A DNA stretch of 38,564 bases, from contig CAYUVF010000043.1 in assembly GCA_964448045.1 (NCBI GenBank), positions 1 to 38,564 of the forward strand, read 5' to 3'. Below, in pieces: positions 31,545-38,564 of the stretch. Within the stretch, counting starts at the first letter, position 1, and every line of letters starts with the position of its first letter. The translations under genes and the position numbers were made by a program. This DNA comes from CAYUVF01 sp964448045. GTDB lineage: Bacteria > Bacteroidota > Rhodothermia > Rhodothermales > Salinibacteraceae. A model generated the notes under the pieces. It ran no database searches. It was not told where the DNA came from and worked only from the letters and a program-made list of their open reading frames with translations.

Positions 31545-32021
31545 TCAGTGGAAGGTGCGCTCGAAGCGAAGCCGGTAGTCATTGTACTGCGGGCTGAAGC
31601 CGGCATCAACCACTGCAAAACCTTCGTCCAGCCCCAGCACTGTCATCCCCGGATGCTTGTTCGGGAACGTGTCGTAGACGAACCGCCGATAGCCGCTCTC
31701 GCGCACGTAACCGAGCATGTCGTAGAGGAGTGCCCGCGCGATGCCCTGGCGCCGGTAGGCCGGCAGCACGCCGCCCTTTGCGCTGTAGTATGTCCCCGGC
31801 TTGAGGCGATAGCCAATCTTGAACCCCGCCGGTTCACCGCGCGCGACGGCAAGCAACATCAGCAGATCATCGCGGTCGAATGTGTTGATGATGCGCTCCT
31901 CCTCAAAGATCGTCCGGTTGAGCCCGCGGATGATGCTCAGCTGACCCAGCCCGATGCGCTTGATGCACACCGGCGCATCCTCGGCCGGTACCGGCGATCG
32001 CATGTCATTCACGTTGGCCAT
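31545..32021 (-). CDS. GNAT-family N-acetyltransferase
   Basis: A 158-residue acyltransferase that uses acetyl-CoA. The CoA-binding motif A reads GGVLPAYRRQGIARALLYDML (83-103), with RRQGIA (90-95) fitting R/Q-x-x-G-x-G/A. The preceding strand, LLMLLAVARGEPAGFKIGYRL, and the ending YRRFVYDTFPNKHPGMTVLGLDEGFAVVDAGF are normal for the fold. The acceptor substrate cannot be deduced. The ATG at 32021 has AGAGG about 6 bp upstream. It is 23 bp downstream of the helicase gene on the same strand, so the two are probably cotranscribed. The 98-bp spacer to the permease shows no clear terminator. Confidence 0.92.
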   Translation of the reverse strand: MANVNDMRSPVPAEDAPVCIKRIGLGQLSIIRGLNRTIFEEERIINTFDRDDLLMLLAVARGEPAGFKIGYRLKPGTYYSAKGGVLPAYRRQGIARALLYDMLGYVRESGYRRFVYDTFPNKHPGMTVLGLDEGFAVVDAGFSPQYNDYRLRFERTFH

Positions 32022-32044
32022 GGCACCTCTCGATGGGAGTCCAT

Positions 32045-34162
32045 TCAGAACGGGAGCCCGTCGTCGGGCAGGTCATCACGGAACGAAGAGGCTGCGTCGC
32101 CGGATTCGCGCTGCGAGGCCTGCTGTCCGTCGGAGAGTTGGCGGACCTCCTCGGGCGCGCCGAGTTCGCTCGGCGCGTCTTCCTCGACGAGCTCGACCGG
32201 CTCCAGCACGTCCTCGGGAATATCCTGGATGAAGCGACTCGGATCGGTCAGATACTCGCCGCGGTAGCGCTGATACTGCAACATCGGGTACGAGATGAAG
32301 AGGTTCTCTTCGGCTCGCGTGATCGCCACGTACAGCAACCGCCGCTCCTCATCGACGCCGCCTTCTTCCTTCAGCGCGTAGCGTGAGGGCAGCACGCCCT
32401 CCAGCGTCCGGATGATAAACACGGTATGGAATTCGAGCCCTTTGGCCGAATGGATCGTCGAGAGCACAAGCGGCGGCTCGTCGTCCTCGGCGCCCTCCTG
32501 TTCCAGCGCCGTTAGCTCGATCGGATCGAGCGCCAGCTGCGCGAGGAACGTCTGCCGATCCGCAAAATTCTCCGCGAGGCCCACGAAATGCTCCAGATCG
32601 GGCTCGCGCTTCGGGTAGTCCTCATAGTATGTCTTCTCGAAGATGGGCCGGTAGTAGTCGATCACCGCCTCGACCTGCTCCACAAGTGCCAGCTCGGGAT
32701 CGCGGATCGTGCGCAGCATCTCGAACAGCTTTTTGAGCGAGGCGATGTAGCGCGTGGAGAACGGCCCGCCCTCGCTCACGACGAACGGATCCTCTGCCGC
32801 CTCGGTCGCCCACTCGATGAGATCACGCGCCGTCTTCGGCCCGATGCCGTGCAAGAGCTGCAGAATCCGATTCCACGCCGCCGCATCCTGCGGGTTTTCG
32901 GCGACTTTGAGGTGCGCGAGCACGTCTTTGATGTGGGCGGCCTCGCTCAGCTTCGTCCCGCCATACTTGACGAACGGGATGTTGCGGCGGTTGAGCTCCA
33001 CCTCCAGATCGTAGCTGTTGTGGCTGGAGCGGAAGAGCACCGCCATCCGCTCCAGCGGCACGCCCTGCTCGCGGAGCCGGAGAATCATCTGCGCGACGAA
33101 GCGGCTCTCCATCTCGCCATCGGGCGCGGGCACGATCGCCGGCGGATCGCCCCCCTTCTCTTCGCTGAACAGCGTCTTATCGTATGACCGGTCCGCCTGC
33201 TCGATGAGATGGTTCGCCAGGTCGAGGATGGGCTGTGTGGAGCGGTAGTTTTTCTCCAGTTTCAGCACCTCGGTGTCCGGGTACTGATCGGGGAAGTGGA
33301 AAATGTTGCGGAAGTCGGCCCCGCGAAAGCGGTAGATGCTCTGCGCGTCGTCGCCCACGACGGTGACGTTGCCGTGGACGGAGGCGAAGGTGCGGACGAG
33401 ATCGGCCTGGAGCGCATTCGTATCCTGATACTCGTCGACGAGCACGTGGCGGCAGCGGGCGGCGACCTCCTTCCGGGCGCTCTCGTTGCGATCGAACAGC
33501 TCCAGCGTGCGGAGCAGCAGATCGTCGAAGTCCATCAGCCCGTGCTCTTTTTTGTAGCGCCGGTAGGTCCGCTGGATCTCGACGAGGTCGTCGTACAGAT
33601 GGGTGAACTGCGGGTACTTCTCCGCGAGCAGATCGCCGAGGTCCTTGTCGCGGTTGGTCGCGGCGGAGAACATCTTCTGCAGCGTGTTCTTGCGCGGGAA
33701 GCGCTCTTCGCCCTTGTTGTAGCCGCCCCGCGAGCGCAGGACCGAAAGCACATCAGCCGCATCGGCGGCGTCGAGGATGCTGAAGTTGTTCGGGAAGCCG
33801 ATGGTCTGGGCGTGGCGCCGCAGGATGCCGAGGCAAAAGGCGTGAAATGTGCCGCCCTGCACGCGCTTGCAGCGCCCGTCAAGCAGGCTGGCGGCGCGCG
33901 TCGTCATCTCGCGCGCGGCGCGGCGCGTGAACGTCAGCAGCACAATGGACTCGGGCTTGATGCCTGTTTCGACGAGGTACGACACCCGGTAGATGAGCGT
34001 GCGCGTCTTGCCTGTACCGGCTCCGGCCACGATGAGCACGGGGCCGCCCCCGGCGGTGGCCGCTTTATACTGCTGCTCGTTGAGCGCACCGCGATAATCG
34101 ACGGTGAGCTCGTCTTCGGCCTCGGGACCGACGTCGGAACGCAGTACGATGCGGCGCGCCAT
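32045..34162 (-). CDS. UvrD/PcrA-type ATP-dependent DNA helicase
   Basis: A 705-residue superfamily 1A 3'-5' helicase. In order: Q motif LNEQQYKAA (27-35), Walker A AGAGTGKT (46-53), motif Ia TFTRRAAREM, motif II VDEYQDTN, motif III VVGDDAQSIYRFRGA, motif IV LEKNYRST, motif V TIHSAKGLEF and motif VI LLYVAITRAEENL. The C-terminal tail from about 640 is acidic and divergent, ending DDLPDDGLPF. The length is close to PcrA (about 720) and the protein lacks nuclease domains, so it is probably the UvrD/PcrA/Rep repair or replication-restart helicase rather than AddA. The ATG at 34162 is used because the frame before it is not conserved-looking. It is divergent from parA across 363 bp. Confidence 0.95.
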   Translation of the reverse strand: MARRIVLRSDVGPEAEDELTVDYRGALNEQQYKAATAGGGPVLIVAGAGTGKTRTLIYRVSYLVETGIKPESIVLLTFTRRAAREMTTRAASLLDGRCKRVQGGTFHAFCLGILRRHAQTIGFPNNFSILDAADAADVLSVLRSRGGYNKGEERFPRKNTLQKMFSAATNRDKDLGDLLAEKYPQFTHLYDDLVEIQRTYRRYKKEHGLMDFDDLLLRTLELFDRNESARKEVAARCRHVLVDEYQDTNALQADLVRTFASVHGNVTVVGDDAQSIYRFRGADFRNIFHFPDQYPDTEVLKLEKNYRSTQPILDLANHLIEQADRSYDKTLFSEEKGGDPPAIVPAPDGEMESRFVAQMILRLREQGVPLERMAVLFRSSHNSYDLEVELNRRNIPFVKYGGTKLSEAAHIKDVLAHLKVAENPQDAAAWNRILQLLHGIGPKTARDLIEWATEAAEDPFVVSEGGPFSTRYIASLKKLFEMLRTIRDPELALVEQVEAVIDYYRPIFEKTYYEDYPKREPDLEHFVGLAENFADRQTFLAQLALDPIELTALEQEGAEDDEPPLVLSTIHSAKGLEFHTVFIIRTLEGVLPSRYALKEEGGVDEERRLLYVAITRAEENLFISYPMLQYQRYRGEYLTDPSRFIQDIPEDVLEPVELVEEDAPSELGAPEEVRQLSDGQQASQRESGDAASSFRDDLPDDGLPF

Positions 34163-34525
34163 AGTGCAGCGGGAAAAAGCGGAAAGTATACGACGAGCGA
34201 GATCGGCCATCCGCGGCGGGCAACATCCCGGAGCGGTCACAGTACAGCCCAACGGATGTATTCCGATAGCGCCAGCATGCGGGCTCACTCCGTGTCCCTG
34301 CGCGGTAGCGTTGAAAACTGACTGCCAGACCCCAGTGATCCCCATCTGTGCGACATCCAGTTGGGCTTCTGCTTATTTATCGGGAAGAACTGGCGAGCCT
34401 CCTTCCTGCTTTTTACCTTGCACGCACGCCGAACGCGCGACGGGCGATGAGTGCGCCCGGCCCCGGCGCGTTCCTCCTGTCTTTCCGGCCTGCCTGCCAA
34501 TTTCACGACAAGCCACAGTGTTCTT
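34163..34525. other. Divergent spacer between the helicase gene and parA
   Basis: No gene is supported in these 363 bases. On the minus strand TCGTATACT (plus 34185-34193) lies about 23 bp before the helicase start and may be its -10 box. On the plus strand an AT-rich stretch CTTATTTATC (about 34370-34380) and a TACCTTG word (about 34413-34419) lie upstream of parA. I see no parS-like palindrome. Confidence 0.4.
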
Positions 34526-35425
34526 ATGGGAAAAGTGATCGCGGTTGCCAACCAGAAAGGCGGCGTTGGCAAAACCACCACGGCGATTAACTTGGCCGCT
34601 TCGCTGGCTGCCACCGAGCACTCGACCCTGCTGATCGACATCGATCCGCAGGCGAACTGCACCTCTGGCATCGGCATCGAGCCGGAGACGGTGTCGGCCT
34701 CGATCTACGAGGTACTCATTGGCGACGCGTCGGCGCAGGAGGCCGTCCGCTCCACCGAGATGCCGTTTCTCGATATGGTGCCCAGCCACATCAACCTTGT
34801 GGGCGCCGAGATCGAGATGATCGACGCCACCGAACGCGAGAAAATTCTCAAGAGCGCGCTCCGGCGCATCCGGCGCAAGTACGACTTTGTCGTGATCGAC
34901 TGCCCGCCGTCGCTGGGGCTGCTCACGCTCAACTCGCTCACGGCAGCCAACTCGGTGCTCATCCCCGTGCAAGCCGAATATTTTGCCCTGGAGGGCCTCG
35001 GCCAGCTGCTCAACACGATCAAGATCGTCCGGCAGCACCTCAACTCCGACCTCAAGCTCGAAGGCGTGCTACTGACGATGTTCGATACGCGGCTGCGCCT
35101 GTCTAATCAGGTGTCGCAGGAGGTCCGGCGCTACTTCGGCGATAAGGTCTTCGAGACCATCGTGCAGCGCAACGTGCGCGTCTCCGAAGCGCCCAGCTTC
35201 GGCAAGCCGGTGCTGATGTACGACGCCACCTGCAAGGGCGCGCGGAACTACATGGCGCTGGCCCGCGAGATTATCCAGAAGAACGAGTCCTTCCTTTCGA
35301 AGCACGAAGAGACGCAGGAAGACGCATCGTCCGACGAATCGGCGGCCGGCTCGAACGGCTATCAAGAGTCGATCCCGGATCCCTCGAAGAACTCAGCAAC
35401 GCCCGCGAACGGATTCTCGCTCTAA
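34526..35425 (+). CDS. parA: Chromosome-partitioning ATPase ParA
   Basis: A 299-residue Walker-type ATPase that, with ParB, segregates the chromosome origin; ATP-ParA binds DNA non-specifically and ParB stimulates hydrolysis. The deviant Walker A KGGVGKTT (11-18) follows the start MGKVIAVANQ. DIDPQANCTSG is the Walker A' region, VVIDCPPSLGLLT the Walker B, and VPVQAEYFALEGLGQLL-type and VSEAPSFGKPV blocks are typical of ParA/Soj. The last about 40 residues are Ser/Glu-rich and low in complexity. The ATG at 34526 is preferred, as the frame upstream (34451) is not conserved-looking. parB follows after 47 bp, forming a parAB operon. Confidence 0.97.
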   Translation: MGKVIAVANQKGGVGKTTTAINLAASLAATEHSTLLIDIDPQANCTSGIGIEPETVSASIYEVLIGDASAQEAVRSTEMPFLDMVPSHINLVGAEIEMIDATEREKILKSALRRIRRKYDFVVIDCPPSLGLLTLNSLTAANSVLIPVQAEYFALEGLGQLLNTIKIVRQHLNSDLKLEGVLLTMFDTRLRLSNQVSQEVRRYFGDKVFETIVQRNVRVSEAPSFGKPVLMYDATCKGARNYMALAREIIQKNESFLSKHEETQEDASSDESAAGSNGYQESIPDPSKNSATPANGFSL

Positions 35426-35472
35426 CGACGCAGCATTCGCGCGTGGCGCTCATCACTTGACGGTTTATCCGT

Positions 35473-36447
35473 ATGGCTTCCAAGAAATCAGCACTCGGTC
35501 GAGGTCTCAGCGCGCTGCTCCCGTCCGAAAAGGAGCAGGACGAACGCTCCGAGCAGGACCGGGACGAGGACCTCTCGAAGAGTCAGCTTTATCGCTTTGA
35601 AGACAAGGAGCGGCTCATGCGCCGCGTGGCCGATGTCGAGGTGGAGAACATCCGCCCGAACCCGTACCAGCCGCGCCAGGAGTTCACCGAATCGGCGCTT
35701 GATGAGCTGGCGGCCTCCATCGAGCAGCTGGGCGTCATCCAGCCCATTACGGTACGCCCGATGGGCCAGGGGCAGTTCGAGATCATCTCGGGCGAGCGGC
35801 GCCTGCGCGCGGCCCGACGGGCCGGACTGGAACGCATCCCGGCGTTCGTCCGCGAGGCCAATTCCGAGCAGATGTTGGAGATGGCGCTCGTCGAGAATGT
35901 CCAGCGCGAGGAGCTCAATCCCATCGAAGTCGCGCTCGGCTATCAACGGCTGATGGAGGAGTGTGGCCTCACGCAGGAGCAGGTGGCTGAAAAGGTCAGC
36001 AAGAGCCGCGCGACCGTGGCGAATTTCTTGCGGCTGCTGCGCCTCCCTCCGCGCATCCAGGCTGCCCTGCGCGATAAGGAGGTGTCGATGGGCCACGCTC
36101 GTGCGCTCATCACCATCGATGACGAGGACGCGCAGATCGACCTGCTGGAAACGACCATCAAGGAGGATCTCTCGGTGCGTGAGGTGGAGCGCCGCGCGCG
36201 CTCCTGGCACGACGCCCAGACCTCCGACGATGAGCCGGAGCCAGAGCTAACGGACGAGGCGTCTCCCGCCGAATCGCCGCAGCCGGACCGCACCCAGTTG
36301 CAACTGGACCGCTACCGTGACCAACTCCGCTCGCGACTGAGCACGCAAATCAAGATCAAGCACAAATCAGACGGCGAAGGGCGCATCGAGATTTCGTACT
36401 ACTCGGAGGAAGACCTCGAACGGCTCCTCGAGCTCCTCATCGATTAG
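35473..36447 (+). CDS. parB: Chromosome-partitioning protein ParB
   Basis: A 324-residue CTP-dependent DNA clamp that loads at parS. The N-terminal ParA-stimulating peptide, KKSALGRGLSALLP, is present. Next comes IRPNPYQPRQEF, then GERRLRA (107-113), the CTP-binding arginine motif, and ENVQREELNPIE (about 141-152). The helix-turn-helix is LTQEQVAEKVSKSRATVANFLRLLRLP. A charged linker (DDEPEPELTDEASPAES) joins the C-terminal dimerisation domain (about 285-324, ending LERLLELLID). Length is normal. It lies 47 bp behind parA, and a DUF5683 gene follows, an order I know from many Bacteroidota genomes. Confidence 0.97.
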   Translation: MASKKSALGRGLSALLPSEKEQDERSEQDRDEDLSKSQLYRFEDKERLMRRVADVEVENIRPNPYQPRQEFTESALDELAASIEQLGVIQPITVRPMGQGQFEIISGERRLRAARRAGLERIPAFVREANSEQMLEMALVENVQREELNPIEVALGYQRLMEECGLTQEQVAEKVSKSRATVANFLRLLRLPPRIQAALRDKEVSMGHARALITIDDEDAQIDLLETTIKEDLSVREVERRARSWHDAQTSDDEPEPELTDEASPAESPQPDRTQLQLDRYRDQLRSRLSTQIKIKHKSDGEGRIEISYYSEEDLERLLELLID

Positions 36448-36502
36448 TCTCGCCCGCCTCGTTCCTGCCGTTCGCCCCATCGCCTGCTCTGCACGTAGGC
36501 GA

Positions 36503-37192
36503 ATGTGTTGCAGCGCTCGACGTTTTCACCCTGCACCTGTGCTGTGTCTTACGTCATCGGGACTGTATGAATCGCGTCCCCGGCGGTCGCCTCGCTGGCG
36601 CGCCCCCTGGCACCTGGGGCTTGCCGCTGTGCTGCTCCTCGTGTTCGCCCTTTCTCCACGAACGACGCAGGCCCAACCCGATAGCACCCGGCGAGCCATC
36701 TTGCAGGAGCGCGGTCTCCCGCTCGATCATACACCGCGCAAGGCCCTCTGGCGCGCTTTTGCCCTTCCCGGCTGGGGGCAGTGGTACAACCGGCAGTACT
36801 ACAAAATCCCTATCGCCTACGCAGGCCTGGGCGGCTTCACCGCCGCAATCCTGACGACGAATCAGCGCTACTTGCGCTACCGGCATGCGGCGCTGTTTAA
36901 GCTGAGCCAGGAGCGGGGCGAAAACGCGTATCTGCAATTCGAAGACGAGTACCAGCGCATCCGAAGCGAGGTCGGCGGGGAGGTGTCGTCCTCGGTCCTC
37001 CGCCAAGAACGCGATCGATTTCGGCGACTTCGTGACCTTTCCGTCATTGGGCTCGGCTTATACTATGGGCTTACAGTGCTCGATGCCTACGTCAGTGCCC
37101 ATTTACTCACTTTTGACGTGGGCGAAGACCTCTCGATGCAGGTCCTTCCCGTCCCCGGTGGGGTCACCGCGGCCCTCCGGGTAGGGTTGTAA
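36503..37192 (+). CDS. DUF5683-family membrane protein
   Basis: A 229-residue protein. After an Arg-rich start comes a hydrophobic segment (about 38-52) that may be a signal peptide with cleavage near TTQA. The domain block LDHTPRKALWRAFALPGWGQWYNRQYYKIPIAYAGLGGFTA is the family signature (PxKAxxxSxxLPGxGQxYNxxYWKxP), followed by a helix and RFRRLRDLSVIGLGLYYGLTVLDAYVSAHL, which makes two further membrane segments. It ends in a beta-rich part. The function is unknown; its fixed place after parAB in Bacteroidota suggests a link to segregation or envelope growth, but that is inference. The start at 36503 is the only ATG before the domain; a shorter start may be real. Confidence 0.85.
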   Translation: MCCSARRFHPAPVLCLTSSGLYESRPRRSPRWRAPWHLGLAAVLLLVFALSPRTTQAQPDSTRRAILQERGLPLDHTPRKALWRAFALPGWGQWYNRQYYKIPIAYAGLGGFTAAILTTNQRYLRYRHAALFKLSQERGENAYLQFEDEYQRIRSEVGGEVSSSVLRQERDRFRRLRDLSVIGLGLYYGLTVLDAYVSAHLLTFDVGEDLSMQVLPVPGGVTAALRVGL

Positions 37193-37303
37193 CCGGTTCG
37201 GGAGATCTGAGACGAACATTGTTTTTTGCGGATCGTTCGATTTCGTGTGATTAGTTGATGTTTACACAGGCAAATAATAAGTATTTTTCTTGAAGGTGTA
37301 GCG

Positions 37304-37326
37304 TTCAGATCGGTTACCGATCTGAA
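37304..37326. promoter_or_regulatory. Perfect palindrome upstream of the glycosyltransferase gene
   Basis: TTCAGATCGG (37304-37313), TTA, then CCGATCTGAA (37317-37326): 10-bp perfect arms with a three-base centre. It stands about 80 bp before the ATG at 37409, just after an AT-rich stretch (37255-37290; TTGATG, 17 bases, TAAGTA as a weak promoter candidate). It could be an operator or a leader hairpin; there is no T-run. Confidence 0.55.
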
Positions 37327-37408
37327 GCATCCGGATGGGTGGACTGCACACCTCCCGGCCGCGGGGCTCGCCCCTCGGGGCGCTTGCATTTGACGCGCAC
37401 GGTTCTCT

Positions 37409-38563
37409 ATGGCACGGATTATTTACGCATTGAGCGGGCAAGGGCGCGGGCACACGTCCCGCGGCATGGCCATCACCGCTGCCTTGCGCGAGCGGGGCCA
37501 CACCGTCGTCTTTTGCGGCGGCGGCACCGCCCATGAGATCCTGAAAAAGGAAGGCGAGACGGTCATCCCCGTTCCCGCGCTACGGCAAATCATGGAGGCC
37601 AACCGGGTGCAGTACGGCTCCACCCTGTGCTGCAACGGCAAAACGCTCCTCCGGGCCCCGGCCATCATCAACCGGCTGGAGGACGCCTTTCGCGCGATCG
37701 ACCCCGATCTACTCATTACCGATTTTGAGGCCTTTGCGCCGCATGCTGCGCGCCGGCTGGATCTTCCCGTGCTCTCCTTCAACCATCAGCAGGTGGTCAC
37801 GGAAATGCAATACCGCCTGCCGATGCGCCACTGGGCCGCCTCCACCCTCACCGGGCTGGCCATCCGACTGATTGCGCCCCGCTCGCCCGAGCACGTGCTG
37901 CTGACCTCCTTCTTCTACGCCCCGCTTAAGCACCCCAATCGCACGACGCTCGTCCCGCCGATCATCCGGCCTGCTGTACAGGAGCTCGCACCGACGTCCG
38001 GCGATCCCATTCTCGTGTACTTCAACCACCCCGACGGCGCCTGCCATGTGCTGGACGTGCTCCAACAGGTGGATGCGTCGTTTATCGTGTACTGCGAGAC
38101 TTCGCCCGCCGCGGCTCCACCAGAGAACGTGATCTTCAAGGAGCCCTGCCTGCGAGGATTCTTGGACGACCTCGCCGCCAGCCGAGGTGTGCTGTGCACC
38201 GCAGGCTTTACGCTGATCAGCGAGGCGCTCTACCTGGGCAAACCGCTGCTCGTGGTCCCCAATCAAGGCATCTTTGAGCAGACGCTTAACGCCATTTTCC
38301 TGGAGCGTGAAGGGCTCGGGAAAGCCGTGTTAGACCGTCCCCTGACCCCCTCCGATGTGAAGGACTTCTTAAAACATCGTCACGATTATCGCGCACGCCT
38401 CCGAAACTACGCTGCCTGCGGGAACCATCAAGCCGTAGAGTGTATTGAGGACATCCTTGAACGTTTTTGTGCAGAAATCTCGCCTCCCGAGGTGGTTCCG
38501 CACGCATCGGCTTCCCGCTCGGATGCCCGCTGGGCCTCATCCGAGCAACTGGGGTCGTTCTGA
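37409..38563 (+). CDS. Glycosyltransferase, MJ1255/MurG-like (GT-B fold)
   Basis: A 384-residue cytoplasmic GT-B enzyme. ARIIYALSGQGRGHTSRGMAITAALRERGHTVVFCGGG is the N-terminal donor/acceptor-loop motif (G-x-G-H), like MurG and the MJ1255 family. The second half has PILVYFNHPDGACHVLDVLQQ and the donor-site block GFLDDLAASRGVLCTAGFTLISEALYLGKPLLVVPNQGIFEQTLNA, which carries the Glu and Gln of the nucleotide-sugar pocket. Family members transfer hexosyl or hexosaminyl groups in envelope or glycolipid synthesis; acceptor and donor are unknown. The tail from about residue 355 is low in conservation. The stop is the last codon of the window, so the operon downstream is not seen. A 23-bp palindrome lies in its 216-bp leader. 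Confidence 0.9.
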   Translation: MARIIYALSGQGRGHTSRGMAITAALRERGHTVVFCGGGTAHEILKKEGETVIPVPALRQIMEANRVQYGSTLCCNGKTLLRAPAIINRLEDAFRAIDPDLLITDFEAFAPHAARRLDLPVLSFNHQQVVTEMQYRLPMRHWAASTLTGLAIRLIAPRSPEHVLLTSFFYAPLKHPNRTTLVPPIIRPAVQELAPTSGDPILVYFNHPDGACHVLDVLQQVDASFIVYCETSPAAAPPENVIFKEPCLRGFLDDLAASRGVLCTAGFTLISEALYLGKPLLVVPNQGIFEQTLNAIFLEREGLGKAVLDRPLTPSDVKDFLKHRHDYRARLRNYAACGNHQAVECIEDILERFCAEISPPEVVPHASASRSDARWASSEQLGSF

Positions 38564-38564
38564 G

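Noticed and set aside
34163..35472. A parS site near parAB
   Set aside because: I searched by eye for TGTTNCACGTGNAACA-like palindromes in this region and the rest of the window and saw none; parS may lie elsewhere.
1..38564. CRISPR array, tRNA or rRNA gene, insertion sequence or prophage
   Set aside because: No spaced identical repeats of CRISPR size, no cloverleaf or rRNA stretch, and no transposase, integrase or phage protein was seen.

Overview
The window is a GC-rich chromosomal segment from a Bacteroidota-type bacterium, most likely a member of the Rhodothermales/Salinibacter branch. I base this on a TonB energy transducer with a Pro/Glu-rich linker, a parA-parB-DUF5683 string, an Ig-like (Big_5 type) lipoprotein, a 6-bladed beta-propeller secreted protein and tandem amidohydrolases, all in a high-GC background with few classical Shine-Dalgarno sites. 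The placement is by gene content; no rRNA or tRNA gene is present. Most of the window is ordinary core metabolism and genome maintenance.

Layout. 0-2 kb: two tandem amidohydrolases (the first cut by the window edge, the second without its HxH metal ligands). 2.2-4.3 kb: an unusual accessory cassette of a membrane-anchored thioredoxin-fold-like protein, a 75-residue secreted peptide with a CX3CX4CC motif, a perfect intrinsic terminator, and a beta-propeller protein whose gene is AT-rich except for its last ~200 bp. 4.3-13 kb (all minus): manganese catalase, type III polyketide synthase, a CPA2 antiporter fused to Usp and EIIA-like domains, MazG, a CaCA-type exchanger and RecQ. 13-16.2 kb (minus, partly lower GC): secreted SH3 protein, orphan ribbon-helix-helix protein, a frameshifted Clp1-type polynucleotide kinase and a HigBA toxin-antitoxin pair. 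16.2-21.6 kb (minus): S9 peptidase, small alpha/beta-barrel protein, alanine dehydrogenase, TrmH-type methyltransferase. 21.9-27.8 kb (plus): glutamate dehydrogenase, Ig-like lipoprotein, bifunctional NAD(P)HX repair enzyme and VanZ-like protein (the last three with ATGA overlaps), then TonB with a strong terminator. 28-34.2 kb (minus): RpiA, two MacB-type permeases, GNAT acetyltransferase, UvrD/PcrA helicase. 34.5-38.6 kb (plus): ParA, ParB, DUF5683 protein and a glycosyltransferase.

Beyond the genes, the spacers are rich in short degenerate repeats, several with a clear 7- or 14-bp period. They abut or run into gene ends: after the stops of both MacB permeases, in the rpiA leader, at the start of a small gene, and inside the coding sequence of a lipoprotein signal peptide and of the polyketide synthase C-terminus. 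These repeats, the Cys-peptide/propeller cassette and the 5-bp duplication that breaks the polynucleotide kinase are the observations most worth following up.
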